From Qipengyuania aurantiaca (GTDB lineage Bacteria; Pseudomonadota; Alphaproteobacteria; Sphingomonadales; Sphingomonadaceae), in assembly GCF_019711375.1 (NCBI RefSeq), contig NZ_CP081295.1:1488001-1552000 (forward strand): a stretch of 64,000 nucleotides of DNA. The letters are read 5' to 3'. The translations under genes were made by a program, and so were the position numbers. Under the pieces are notes generated by a model. It worked only from the letters and a program-made list of their open reading frames with translations, was not told where the DNA came from and made no database searches. Shown here one piece after another: positions 1 through 9,224 of this stretch. Within the stretch, counting starts at the first letter, position 1, and each line of letters starts with the position of its first letter.

Positions 1-3000
1 TCGCGTCGACGATGTCAGCGCGCCGGAATGCCTTGCCAATCTCCTGCGCTACGCTCTTGGCCAGTTTGGCGAGCGGCTTGCGCTCTGCGTAGAGGCATTC
101 ATCGATCCACAGAACATCTGCTTTCCGGGGAGTCCCGGCGGGCTTCCCGTCAATGTAGGGAAGAGTTTCCAGCTCTGCGCAGCCATACCAGAGTGTCTCG
201 CTGAGCTGAGCCGCAAGCACGCGCAGCCTATCTGAATCGTCCCCATCCTCCAGCTTGATCCGCAGGAGCATGAGTCCGAGCTCTCGCAGCCATGGCCGTG
301 CCTCGCCTCTACTATCCTCAATCTGATCGAGTTCCAGTCGCTCATCGATTTGCGCCGCGAGAGCCGGCAGCTGTGAAAACGGCATGGCCTCGACCACTTC
401 CACCGGAAGCAGCCTCAGGTCGGCCGTCTGTTTTTTCACCCAAGGATGCAGGTGAGCGAATGCGGTCAGCGTCTGCATTGAAAGGCTGAACTTCAGATCC
501 GAGACTGGAGCCCATTCTCCTGCGAGATTGAGCCAATGAGCGCACTCATTCCAGATTCGAACTGGGAATCTTGGGAGCAGTCCGCGCACGCGGCGAACGT
601 CTTCCGGCGACAAAATCGAGCCCGACTCAAGCTTGCCCAGCCAGCGCATGATGAGATCGCCGGTTGGGCGGTCTCCGACACCGATCTTGCGCCATAACGT
701 CAGGTCACGGACGGAAGCTCTGATGACAGGGGCGTCTGGGATCTCCTCGTCTCCAGCGTCGAGGAATACGCCTTCTGAGCCCTCCCATTCTCCAGTCTCC
801 GTCAGGATAAGTCGTTCAACTCGAAACGCCGCGCAGATCGATTTGAAGATGTCCGTCGAGCACCCATCGATCAGTTGATCCAGTCGCCGATACCACTTCT
901 CAACCTCGTGCGCGGGAGCTGTCTTCGAGCTGGCGAGTGCGCTCAGGCGCGCCAGCAACTTTTCGGGCCCCGTCGGCTGGTCGGAAACGCCGATCAGCTT
1001 GAGCCATGGCTTGGTCGTCTCGCTATCGAGCGACTTGTGGACGAAGGGCTCCACATCCATCAGCGCTTCTGTCTCTGGCGCGCGCATCAGAAGTTCGGTG
1101 GGCTTCCTATGGGTGACGTGCGTATCACGCAGGCATGGCTTGTCGGCCAGTTTCATAGCCCAGGCAGGCATAAGCCCTCGCGTGATAACGCGACGCGTGT
1201 GCCCGTTTGACGCGCGCTCGGTCAGCACGCCGGTCTGATAAGCCGAAAGTTGGCGCGGCGACGCCAGAAGACGTTCGGCCACTTGCGCCCACACCGTCGG
1301 CATTTCTTCGGAAATTTCTTCCCAATGACTCCAGATATCGGCGTCGAAATCCCAGTCATCGAGGAAGAAATTTGGATCGGAGTACCGAGGCTCGAACCGT
1401 CCAACAAAGCGCCTAGCGTTGAGCGCAGATTTCGCGTCCCTTGTGGACCAAAAGTATTTCCTTGCCTCGTCGAAGGGCACGAAGTTTCCGAGCCCAGATC
1501 GGCCATTGGCTACCCAGGTTCGCCATTCCTCAGCGGTGCATGAGGAAAAAGTCTTGTAGTAGTCGCCGTGGAGCAGATGCTCTTCAGCCCAATCTTCGGG
1601 CAGCAGCAGATCGAGCGATCCGTCTTCGTCATAGAGGACGATATCATCGACCGAACGGAAGTGCCGGTCCTGGCTGACGAACCTGAAATTGTCTTCGATC
1701 TGTGCGCCGAGCTTGGCGGCGATTTGTGCCAATCGAACGGAGTCGCTGAGAGTTACTCCTTTTCGATTGAAAAAGGACGCCGCGACCGTGTCGATGACCT
1801 TGCCGGTATCACTCGGTTCATCGAGATCTATTTCCTCGAAGACGTGTGAGGCACGTTCGAGCTGCCGCTTGAGGGCGTTGTCCTTGCTTGTTTCGGCCGT
1901 CCGCTTCTGAGTGGTCAGGTAGCGCGGCCAATTCTGGTTCAGTACGGACAGGTGATCGCCGAGAAACTGCCAATCATCCTCGGATGGAACGATCTTCTGC
2001 TCACCAAGGCGCACGACTTCCGAGGAACTGAAGAGCACCGACTTGCCTTGCGCCGGCACAATCTTCAGGGCCGAACGGTCGGCAAAATAGCGATAGCTCT
2101 GCAGCAGCCCGCCGACATAGGCCCACAAGGCAAGAAGGTTCTGCCAGGCCTTTGGCTGAGGAAGATGGCGATCCTGCAGGCGCCGCAATATGGCCTGAGG
2201 CTCGATCTCCTCGATTACATTCCAGTGCTTCAGTTTCTCGAGATTAGCCGATGAAACGGCCATCGCGATTGCCGGTCGCGAGGCCTCGTCGAAAAAGCCA
2301 ATTGCCTGCTTTTGCGGCCATACGTCGTAGATCTCGTGCGGAAGCAGTACTGCGTCCTGTGATTCCACACAGTTTCCGTCTTCGGTCAGTGCGATTGCGG
2401 CTTCCGCGATCTCGGCTTCAAAGGCTTCCTCGACAAGCGTTCCGCAAGCGCTGTCTAGAGACGTCTTCTTTCGATCCACGTCCGGCATGGCATCATAGGC
2501 TTTGGCGCGATCGGACAGCGGAAGATCAGGTCGCTGAAGCCAATTTTTGAGAACGTCGGCCGCCAGCTTCCCGGCCCGCTCAAGCAACCAGCGATTGGTC
2601 GGCGAGACTGACGGGCTCTTGATCTTGAAGCGCGTTGGGTCCTGGATAAACGGCGCATTGATAGCGAAGGGTAGTTCAGTTTCGACACCTGTCGGTAAGA
2701 CGACGAACAGTCGGCCCTCGACCCCAATCACGATTTCAATCTGGCATGGCGGGAACTCCATCTCCTGTTCGGTGCTTAGGAGACGCTCCTGGCGGATCTC
2801 GTCCAACGCCTCAGCCGGAAAGTCCTCCGGCTCCGACCTTGCGAGTAGAAACTTCTCATCGAGGTTGTCGTGCTGCGCGAGCCACTGCGATCCTTTCACA
2901 GGACCTTCGCCGCACGAGACCCAGTGGATCAATTCCTCGCCTATCCGGATCTTTCGAATGTTCTTGAAAAACAGCAGCGAGACAGGGCTCTTGGTCCAAT

Positions 3001-3511
3001 CCTCGAGATTTTTCTGAACCTCGGTCTTGCGATGCCGATCGAGAATTTCGACCCGCACTGTGGTTCCGCCATTCGCCACCTTTTTCTGATCGATCCAGAA
3101 AGGCTCGGTAAAACGCGTCCGATCGAAGCCAACCGAGAGGGTCGGGGTATAGAGCTCGACCTTATCGCCAAGGCTGAACGTGCTCTTGAAGCCTATGCCT
3201 CGGAAGCCGATCGTGTGGAGAGCGCGTTTGTTCGAATAGCCGAAGCGGCACAGCGAGGCGAAGTGCTCCTCCGTGAAATCCTCGCCATTGTGTTCGAAGA
3301 CGAAGGCATCGCCGTCGATCCGTGCATGCGCTTCTGTCGCTCCGGCATCGTCGGCATTCTGCAGGAGCTCCGAAAGAATATGCCGCGGGCTCTGCACCTG
3401 CTTGAAAAGTTGGTGCCAAGGACCGGCAAGTTCCGGATCGGCCTCAAGCTGCTCCCAGCGCTTCTGGGAGCGATGCCTCACAGCTTCAAAATAGGCGGGC
3501 TGTTTGCTCAC
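1..3511 (-). CDS. sacsin/NOV-like GHKL ATPase, 3' end beyond window
   Basis: Starts at a GTG (3509-3511) that overlaps the stop of the upstream helicase by 4 bases, so the two are translationally coupled. The frame stays open to the left edge, giving at least 1170 codons. The N-terminus has the GHKL/HSP90-type ATP fold in its sacsin form: an N-box ELLQNADDAGAT near residues 48-59, an HNGEDF motif near 74-79 and a glycine loop IGFRGIGFKS near 101-110. I recognise no domain in the rest of what is visible; homologues may carry a C-terminal nuclease-like domain such as DUF3883, but that part lies outside. By family it should bind and probably hydrolyse ATP. Its place behind a SNF2-type helicase and a WYL regulator suggests a role in anti-phage or anti-plasmid defence, which is inference. 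Confidence 0.85.
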   Translation of the reverse strand, partial: MSKQPAYFEAVRHRSQKRWEQLEADPELAGPWHQLFKQVQSPRHILSELLQNADDAGATEAHARIDGDAFVFEHNGEDFTEEHFASLCRFGYSNKRALHTIGFRGIGFKSTFSLGDKVELYTPTLSVGFDRTRFTEPFWIDQKKVANGGTTVRVEILDRHRKTEVQKNLEDWTKSPVSLLFFKNIRKIRIGEELIHWVSCGEGPVKGSQWLAQHDNLDEKFLLARSEPEDFPAEALDEIRQERLLSTEQEMEFPPCQIEIVIGVEGRLFVVLPTGVETELPFAINAPFIQDPTRFKIKSPSVSPTNRWLLERAGKLAADVLKNWLQRPDLPLSDRAKAYDAMPDVDRKKTSLDSACGTLVEEAFEAEIAEAAIALTEDGNCVESQDAVLLPHEIYDVWPQKQAIGFFDEASRPAIAMAVSSANLEKLKHWNVIEEIEPQAILRRLQDRHLPQPKAWQNLLALWAYVGGLLQSYRYFADRSALKIVPAQGKSVLFSSSEVVRLGEQKIVPSEDDWQFLGDHLSVLNQNWPRYLTTQKRTAETSKDNALKRQLERASHVFEEIDLDEPSDTGKVIDTVAASFFNRKGVTLSDSVRLAQIAAKLGAQIEDNFRFVSQDRHFRSVDDIVLYDEDGSLDLLLPEDWAEEHLLHGDYYKTFSSCTAEEWRTWVANGRSGLGNFVPFDEARKYFWSTRDAKSALNARRFVGRFEPRYSDPNFFLDDWDFDADIWSHWEEISEEMPTVWAQVAERLLASPRQLSAYQTGVLTERASNGHTRRVITRGLMPAWAMKLADKPCLRDTHVTHRKPTELLMRAPETEALMDVEPFVHKSLDSETTKPWLKLIGVSDQPTGPEKLLARLSALASSKTAPAHEVEKWYRRLDQLIDGCSTDIFKSICAAFRVERLILTETGEWEGSEGVFLDAGDEEIPDAPVIRASVRDLTLWRKIGVGDRPTGDLIMRWLGKLESGSILSPEDVRRVRGLLPRFPVRIWNECAHWLNLAGEWAPVSDLKFSLSMQTLTAFAHLHPWVKKQTADLRLLPVEVVEAMPFSQLPALAAQIDERLELDQIEDSRGEARPWLRELGLMLLRIKLEDGDDSDRLRVLAAQLSETLWYGCAELETLPYIDGKPAGTPRKADVLWIDECLYAERKPLAKLAKSVAQEIGKAFRRADIVDA

Positions 3512-6500
3512 CGTGGGGCTTCCGCCTTGCTCAACAAGTGCTTCAGTTCGAATTGCTGGGCAGTCACACCGAATGGCGGTTCCACCTCGAAGGGCTGCCA
3601 AACATAGGCAGGGTCGCCGGCGTCGCCATCGGCCACCAGCACCACCGCCAGAATATAGTTCTCCGGCTTGTTGAGGGAGGTGATGATCTCGTTGCGCGTG
3701 ACCATCACCGTGGTTGCACCATCGACCCGGCCCTTCACTTCAATGAAGCGAAGGTGCTGGGTTTCGGGATCCAATGAAACGATATCGTAACCGATCTTTT
3801 GGGTGGAGACGTCCGTCGGCTCATTTCCTAACGCCCGTTCCGCTGCGATGACAGCGTCCATTGCCGCGCGCTCGATTGCCTTGCGAGCTTCGCTGTCCTG
3901 GGAGAACGTGGTTCCGGCAGCGTCATCGCCGTGTCCCAAGCTGTTCAGCAGGCCGCGTGGGATCACGACCATTCCGCCGCGAACGCGAGGCGGCTGTGAG
4001 CTGATGAACTTTTCCTCTTCCAACTGGTCCTGGCGCCGCTTCAAACGCTCGGCGAGATCTTCCGCGCGGCGCCGGGCGTTTTGCCAGCTGAGCCGCGTCT
4101 TTTTGCCAGCCTTCTCCTCTTCCTGCAGTTCGAAAGCGCGGCTGTCCCAGTAGTTGATCTCCTTCTTGAGGCGCAGGTTCACCTCATGCTCGACCTTCGC
4201 GATCTCGGGCAGGCGGCGCGCCTTCACCTCGGTAACATGCGATTGAGCGAGTTCGACCGTAGCGAAATTGACCGCTGTCTTTTCGAGTTCCGCAGTCAGC
4301 CAATCGGCCTTCAGCTGATCCTCCGTTGCCGCGATTTCTTCGCTTGTTGCGGGCCTTAGGTTGAGATGTGGGGCGATCCCGGCGTTGACCGTGCGGCCGG
4401 TCTTGTCGATCGCCGCAAATTGCAGCTTCTGCGAAATGATGTGCTGCTTGCCCAGGCTCGTATGACGACCGTCCTGGACGCTGTGCTCGAGTAGGAAGAT
4501 TGCCGAGATCTCCGTGTCATCGTCGGTGTCGTCGACCAGCACGGCTCCCTGTTTCATGAGCTGATCGTACTGCTCGCGTATGATGCTGATGACGGCTTCC
4601 AGCAACGGATGTCCGGGGTAAACGAAGGTCGCGACCGGCTGCTGGTTGATCTTGCTCTTCTCGAAGCAGATGCGTTCGTACTTCTTCTGGACCGGAGCGC
4701 CGGTACCGATCTGCCGATCCCGTTCACGGATGCGGACCGGGACATGCGTGACCTCCCAGCGACCTTCCTCGCGTGGCTTGAGCTTGCCGCCGAGTTCCTG
4801 AAAGGCCTCGACGAAGAAACTCTGAATATGGTGCGGCTGCAGACGCTGCGCTTCGGCTTTCTCCATTTCGAGGCGCAACTCGTGCACCTTGGCTTCCGGC
4901 ATCGTGTCGTTGGTCAGCGCACGCCGCTTGAGCAGATCGAGCAAGTGCTGCTGGTCGACTGCACCATCGACCTGCTTGAAGAGACGCTCGCGGACTTCAT
5001 CCTGCTCGCCATACTGGATGGCCTCGAACAGCAGGTCCTTCAGCGCAACCCCTTCGAACAGTTCCCCGAGCACATCGTAAACGCGGCCACCGAGCGCTGC
5101 TCGCGCAGCTTCGAGCTTTTCCAGAAGTCGGGCATAAACCTCGCCCTCACGGGTATCGGCCGCGACGATGTTCCAGAGGTGGCAGACTTCCTGCTGACCG
5201 ATACGATGGATACGTCCGAACCGCTGTTCGATCTTGTTCGGATTCCACGGCAAGTCGTAGTTCACCATCAGGTGGCCGCGTTGAAGGTTCACACCTTCGC
5301 CGGCAGCGTCATTGGCTATGAGGACCAGCAGGTCCTTGTCTTGCATGAACCGCTCGATGACTTTTCTGCGTTCCTCGCGCGTCACACCGCCGTGAATGAC
5401 ATCGACTGCTTCGGGTTTGCCGAGGCGTGCGCGAACCTTGTCCGTCAGATAGTGCAGCGTGTCCTTGGGTTCGGTGAAGATGATCAGCTTCCGGCGATTG
5501 CCGTCCTTGTCGATCATCAGCTCGTCGTCGAGAATCCGGTTAAGCTGCGACCACTTGGTGTCCTCTCCCGCCTGGAGGACTTTCAGGGCCATGTCTTCGA
5601 GCCCCTTGAGGGTCTCGACTTCGAGCATCAGCTGCTCGACCGTCTCTGCGGTCGTCGCGCCGGTCGAGATCAGGTCCTCGAGTTCGTCGATCTCATCTTG
5701 ACCGAACTCATCGATGTTCCCCAGCACTTCTTCACTGACGATGGCCTCGTTGAAACCGGCTCGCTTGCCCCGTGCAGCAAGTTGCGCTTCAGCCAGCTCG
5801 TTCTCGAGGCGCTCCCGGCGACGCTTGAGTGACTGATAAATGGCTGCTGGCGAGGATGCGAGGCGCCGCTGCAGGATCTGCAGAGCGAACCCGACATTGT
5901 TGCGCTTCTTGCCATCGGTCTCGGTGAAACGCTGGACGCGGTTCATCTCGGTCCGCACGTATTCAGTGACCGCCGTGTAGAGCGCCGCCTCCTTGGGCGA
6001 CAGATCATACTTCACAGTATAGGCGCAGCGTTCCGGGAAAAGCGGGCGACCGTCGAAGCGCAACAACTCTTCCTTGGTCAGGCGGCGCATCATGTCCTCG
6101 GTATCCGCGTAGTGGACCCCGTCGCGGAAACGTCCCTCAAAGCGATCCCCGTCGAGCAGCGCCATGAACAGCTGGAAGTCCTCTTCCTTGCCGTTGTGAG
6201 GCGTCGCCGACATCAGGAGCAGGTGGCGGCAAACCTGGCCGAGCTTTTGGCCGACCTGGTATCGCTTGGTGTATTTGACGTCCCCGCCGAAATAGGTCGC
6301 CGACATCCTGTGCGCTTCGTCGCAGATTACGAGGTCCCATTCCTGCGACTTCATCAGCTTTTCTTGAAGTTCTTCGTTGCGCGCCAGGACGTCGAGGCGC
6401 ACAATCAAGCGATTACGATCGTTGAATGGATTTCCCGATCGCGAGGTCTCGATCATATCCCGGGTGAGGATGTCGAATTCGAGATTGAACTTCTCGCCGA

Positions 6501-7011
6501 GTTCGTCCTGCCACTGCTCGACAAGGCTGCCGGGCGCAACGACCAGGCAGCGATCGAGATCGCTCCGAGCGATCAGCTCCTTCATGAGCAAACCGGCCAT
6601 GATCGTTTTGCCGGCCCCAGGGTCGTCTGCGAGCAGGAAACGCAGGGGTTGGCGCGGCAGCATCTCGCCATAGACCGCGGAAATCTGATGCGGCAGCGGA
6701 TCGACAAGGCTGGTGTGGATGGCGAGATAGGGATCGAAGTAATGGGCCAGCTTGATCCGGTTGGCCTCGGTAACAAGTCGAAGCAAGGCACCGTCGGCAT
6801 CGAAAGACCAAGGACGGCCACTGGCCTCAACTTCCAGGCGGCATTCGTCGTCGCGGTAGAGCGTCCGCTCGGCCACCGTTCCGTTCTGATCGCGGAACAC
6901 GACATTCACTGCCTGATCGCCGATCCAGTCGACGCTGACGACCTGGACGGCCTGATTGGGAGCAATGCCACGAAGAATGGCCCCACTCTTGATGTCTTCG
7001 AGCGTACTCAT
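3508..7011 (-). CDS. SNF2-type DEAH helicase with C-terminal DUF3883 domain
   Basis: A 1167-aa superfamily 2 translocase. Visible motifs are Walker A LADDPGAGKT (about residues 128-136), DEAH at 231-234, SATPHNG near 268-274 and motif VI QRFGRIHRIGQ near 605-615. A charged, probably coiled-coil region follows. The C-terminal ~110 residues hold a DUF3883 domain (IGYDIVSLDPET, FIEVKGR), a predicted restriction-endonuclease-like fold; the E-V-K of FIEVKGR resembles the nuclease motif. The start overlaps the stop of the WYL gene (ATGA) and its own stop overlaps the start of the sacsin-like ATPase, so three genes form one operon. DISARM DrmD is also a SNF2-type protein, but the other DISARM genes are absent. 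Likely a DNA translocase/nuclease of a defence system; the function is inferred. Confidence 0.9.
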   Translation of the reverse strand: MSTLEDIKSGAILRGIAPNQAVQVVSVDWIGDQAVNVVFRDQNGTVAERTLYRDDECRLEVEASGRPWSFDADGALLRLVTEANRIKLAHYFDPYLAIHTSLVDPLPHQISAVYGEMLPRQPLRFLLADDPGAGKTIMAGLLMKELIARSDLDRCLVVAPGSLVEQWQDELGEKFNLEFDILTRDMIETSRSGNPFNDRNRLIVRLDVLARNEELQEKLMKSQEWDLVICDEAHRMSATYFGGDVKYTKRYQVGQKLGQVCRHLLLMSATPHNGKEEDFQLFMALLDGDRFEGRFRDGVHYADTEDMMRRLTKEELLRFDGRPLFPERCAYTVKYDLSPKEAALYTAVTEYVRTEMNRVQRFTETDGKKRNNVGFALQILQRRLASSPAAIYQSLKRRRERLENELAEAQLAARGKRAGFNEAIVSEEVLGNIDEFGQDEIDELEDLISTGATTAETVEQLMLEVETLKGLEDMALKVLQAGEDTKWSQLNRILDDELMIDKDGNRRKLIIFTEPKDTLHYLTDKVRARLGKPEAVDVIHGGVTREERRKVIERFMQDKDLLVLIANDAAGEGVNLQRGHLMVNYDLPWNPNKIEQRFGRIHRIGQQEVCHLWNIVAADTREGEVYARLLEKLEAARAALGGRVYDVLGELFEGVALKDLLFEAIQYGEQDEVRERLFKQVDGAVDQQHLLDLLKRRALTNDTMPEAKVHELRLEMEKAEAQRLQPHHIQSFFVEAFQELGGKLKPREEGRWEVTHVPVRIRERDRQIGTGAPVQKKYERICFEKSKINQQPVATFVYPGHPLLEAVISIIREQYDQLMKQGAVLVDDTDDDTEISAIFLLEHSVQDGRHTSLGKQHIISQKLQFAAIDKTGRTVNAGIAPHLNLRPATSEEIAATEDQLKADWLTAELEKTAVNFATVELAQSHVTEVKARRLPEIAKVEHEVNLRLKKEINYWDSRAFELQEEEKAGKKTRLSWQNARRRAEDLAERLKRRQDQLEEEKFISSQPPRVRGGMVVIPRGLLNSLGHGDDAAGTTFSQDSEARKAIERAAMDAVIAAERALGNEPTDVSTQKIGYDIVSLDPETQHLRFIEVKGRVDGATTVMVTRNEIITSLNKPENYILAVVLVADGDAGDPAYVWQPFEVEPPFGVTAQQFELKHLLSKAEAPR

Positions 7012-7922
7012 TTGCCCCCCCCTGCGTTCGTAGCCGTATCACTCAAGATAAGGCCCTGCGAAGCATTTGATTTGTCGAGAGCTTCTTGCACGTCCCGTTT
7101 GTTCACAGCAATGATATGCTGGCGACGAGGGTCGTCTTTTTCGGGACTTCCGAGGAGGCCAAGCTTTTTCAGAACATAGAAAAGCATCGCATACCGGACA
7201 CTCACCGTGCCCTTGCCGTCAGGGAGCCCATAGTCCTTCGCAACCACCAATTGCTGGCTCGGGGTCAAACCGGGGTGCGGCGCGATGATTATGTCGAAAT
7301 AGTTGTTCCAGAGCCAGTCGGCCTTGCCGGATTCTCCTGGGGCCGCCAGCTCTCCCACTTCGAGAATTCGCGGCAAGAGGAAATCCTTGAAGCTGTGCTC
7401 AAGATGGCAATAGGCCCGAACGTGCCAGCGAAAACCATCATAGCCAAAGGCATGCGGCGAAATTCGTCGCCACGTCGGTTCAGGACGAACCTTGTTCATC
7501 GATTGATAGAGAACATCGACAGATCGATCTTCCCGTATCGCTCGTAAAACGGCGCGGAGAATCTCAATATCGACATCGCGGCGCGGCGTGACCGCCACAT
7601 CGGCCCTCGGAATCGCACCAAACCAGGATTCCTCAAGCGGGACCACGCCTTCAGTCACCGAGCGAAGCCGCGACAGGTATACGTAAGGATCGGGATCGAG
7701 GAAGCGGAGCATGAACTCCGGTTCGGCAAAGTAGCGTTTCGCCCGGGTGTCGTAGCGCATGTTTCCGGGTGCCCGCTCTTGATAGAGACTCAGGTCCTTA
7801 GAGGCTTGCGGCACAGACACGCCGAACTGTTCGACCAAGTCGCCCCGGTTGATCGCACCCTCCCAGAAGAGCCGAAACTCAATGAATTCGAGCCGCTGCT
7901 CGACACCCCAGCGCATTGCCAT
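7008..7922 (-). CDS. WYL-domain transcriptional regulator (BrxR/CapW-like)
   Basis: A 304-aa protein with an N-terminal winged helix (about residues 5-60, LVEQFGVSVPQASKDLSLYQ) and a central WYL-type domain (around DVLYQSMNKVRPEPTWRRISPHAFGYDGFRWHVRAY), followed by a C-terminal domain that itself looks like a winged helix (YAMLFYVLKKLGLLG). Size and order match the BrxR/CapW regulators that control BREX, CBASS and other defence operons, usually as dimeric repressors that sense a ligand through the WYL domain. It is the first gene of the helicase/ATPase operon, and its promoter region carries two copies of a TATAG-TTT-CTATA palindrome, so autoregulation is likely. That it also controls the divergent TIR operon is inference. 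Confidence 0.88.
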   Translation of the reverse strand: MAMRWGVEQRLEFIEFRLFWEGAINRGDLVEQFGVSVPQASKDLSLYQERAPGNMRYDTRAKRYFAEPEFMLRFLDPDPYVYLSRLRSVTEGVVPLEESWFGAIPRADVAVTPRRDVDIEILRAVLRAIREDRSVDVLYQSMNKVRPEPTWRRISPHAFGYDGFRWHVRAYCHLEHSFKDFLLPRILEVGELAAPGESGKADWLWNNYFDIIIAPHPGLTPSQQLVVAKDYGLPDGKGTVSVRYAMLFYVLKKLGLLGSPEKDDPRRQHIIAVNKRDVQEALDKSNASQGLILSDTATNAGGGK

Positions 7923-8017
7923 GTCAGTCCGTATAGTTTCTATATTGACAAATCTGTATCATAGGTATAGTTTATATACACACTCAGCGAGTCGAGTCAA
8001 TGCGCACGGAGGATACG
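7923..8017. promoter_or_regulatory. divergent promoter region with two palindromic operators
   Basis: An AT-rich stretch separates the WYL gene from the DUF2188/TIR operon. It holds a perfect palindrome TATAGTTTCTATA at 7932-7944 and a one-mismatch copy TATAGTTTATATA at 7966-7978, 34 bp apart. A rightward promoter fits between them: TTGACA at 7945-7950 and TAGTTT at 7968-7973 with a 17-bp spacer, so the second copy would cover the -10 element. These are good candidates for WYL-regulator binding sites. Confidence 0.6.
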
Positions 8018-8254
8018 ATGGCGGACCGATATGTAACCAAACACGACAAGGGCTGGGCCGTGAAAGCGCCCGGCGCAAAGCGGGCCAGCAGTGTGCATGG
8101 CACGCAGAAGGAGGCCGAAAAGGCTGCCAAGAAGACTGTTGGAAATCTCGGCGGCGGCGAAGTCCGCATCCAGGGACGCGATGGTCGTTGGCGTGATTCT
8201 GACACGGTTGCGCCGGGCAACGATCCCTACCCGCCCCGCGACAAGAAACATTGA
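8018..8254 (+). CDS. DUF2188 family protein
   Basis: A 78-aa basic protein. I chose the ATG at 8018 because GGAGG lies 5-6 bases before it; an in-frame ATG at 8000 is possible but has no such site. The sequence (VTKHDKGWAVKAPGAKRASS, then a helix rich in K/A/E, then GEVRIQGRDGRWRD) is the DUF2188 fold: a short beta region followed by a helix and a final strand. The function of the family is unknown. It is the first gene of the rightward operon, 25 bp ahead of the TIR gene, so it may assist or regulate it; that is inference. Confidence 0.8.
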   Translation: MADRYVTKHDKGWAVKAPGAKRASSVHGTQKEAEKAAKKTVGNLGGGEVRIQGRDGRWRDSDTVAPGNDPYPPRDKKH

Positions 8255-8279
8255 TCGGCATTTTCGAAAGGCTGGCACG

Positions 8280-9224
8280 GTGAAGGCTTTCATTTCCTAC
8301 TCGCACAAGGACGCAGGCGCGCTCGACCGGTTGCACACGCATCTGGCGATGCTTCGTCGTGAGGGCGCGGTCGAGGCCTGGTTCGATCGCGAGATTCTGG
8401 CGGGTGGGGAGCTTGATGCCGAGATCACCGCGCAGCTCGAAGGGTGCGAACTCTTCTTGCTGCTTGTCAGTCCTGACTTTCTCGCTTCCGACTATTGCGT
8501 GGAGCGTGAGATGCAGCGCGCACTCGAACGTCATGCTGCAGGGGATGCCCGGGTTGTCCCAATCATCATTGAGCCTTGTGATTGGGCGGCATCGCCGCTG
8601 CGACAGCTGAAGGCGCTTCCGCGCGACGGCAAGCCGGTTAGCGAATGGACGAACGAGAACAATGCCTACCTCGATGTCGTGAATGAAATCCGCCGTATCC
8701 TTCGCACCGAAGACCGGCCGGATACGGGAGATGCCAGCGCGGCGGTGGCCGTCGCCACCGAAGCAGGGGTCGCGGCAAGGCGCTATCGCGTCAAGCGGGA
8801 CTTTGATGAGATCGATCGAAGCGACTTTCGTACAGCGGCATTCCGATCGCTGCGAACCTACTTCGAGCAAGCCATCGCCGAAATCGATTCGATCGACGAC
8901 TTGCGCGGACGCTTCGCGCCGCTGACGGAGACCTCCTTCAGCTGCACCTTGGTCAACAAGGCGCGCGACCGCGGCGTGGCGCACATCACGGTGCATTGCC
9001 GCGGGGCCAGTCACGGCTTTAGCGACATATTCTATTCTTTTTCGGAGAACGCGCCGGACAACACGGCGAACGGCGGCTTCAGCATCAAGGCCGACGAATA
9101 CGAACTGTTCCTTGCGCCGATGATGTTTGGCTACGGGCGCGAAGATGAGCGTCTGACCCCTGAGGGTGCGGCCGAGGCGCTTTGGGCTGAATTCCTGCAG
9201 CACGCGGGAGTGACCTATGACTGA
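8280..9224 (+). CDS. TIR-domain protein with unknown C-terminal domain
   Basis: 314 aa from the GTG at 8280, which places the first TIR strand (VKAFISYSHKDAGAL) at the N-terminus; an upstream in-frame ATG at 8091 would overlap the DUF2188 gene almost entirely and is unlikely. The TIR domain spans about residues 1-140. The helix SDYCVEREMQRAL carries a glutamate at Cys+4, the position of the catalytic glutamate of NAD-hydrolysing TIR domains. Residues ~180-314 form a second domain I cannot name. Bacterial TIR proteins commonly deplete NAD or make cyclic ADP-ribose-type signals during phage infection. The 3' end overlaps the next gene by 8 bases. NADase activity is inferred from the motif. Confidence 0.85.
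   Translation: MKAFISYSHKDAGALDRLHTHLAMLRREGAVEAWFDREILAGGELDAEITAQLEGCELFLLLVSPDFLASDYCVEREMQRALERHAAGDARVVPIIIEPCDWAASPLRQLKALPRDGKPVSEWTNENNAYLDVVNEIRRILRTEDRPDTGDASAAVAVATEAGVAARRYRVKRDFDEIDRSDFRTAAFRSLRTYFEQAIAEIDSIDDLRGRFAPLTETSFSCTLVNKARDRGVAHITVHCRGASHGFSDIFYSFSENAPDNTANGGFSIKADEYELFLAPMMFGYGREDERLTPEGAAEALWAEFLQHAGVTYD

Noticed and set aside
2870..3607. 245-codon plus-strand frame at the start of the sacsin-like gene
   Set aside because: Antisense shadow of the GHKL ATPase motifs on the minus strand.
4609..5832. 407-codon plus-strand frame opposite the SNF2-type helicase
   Set aside because: Antisense shadow of a gene with clear helicase motifs; the same holds for the frame at 6112-7179.
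7959..9203. 414-codon minus-strand frame across the DUF2188/TIR genes
   Set aside because: Antisense to the TIR domain, whose motifs are clear. It also would cover the divergent promoter.
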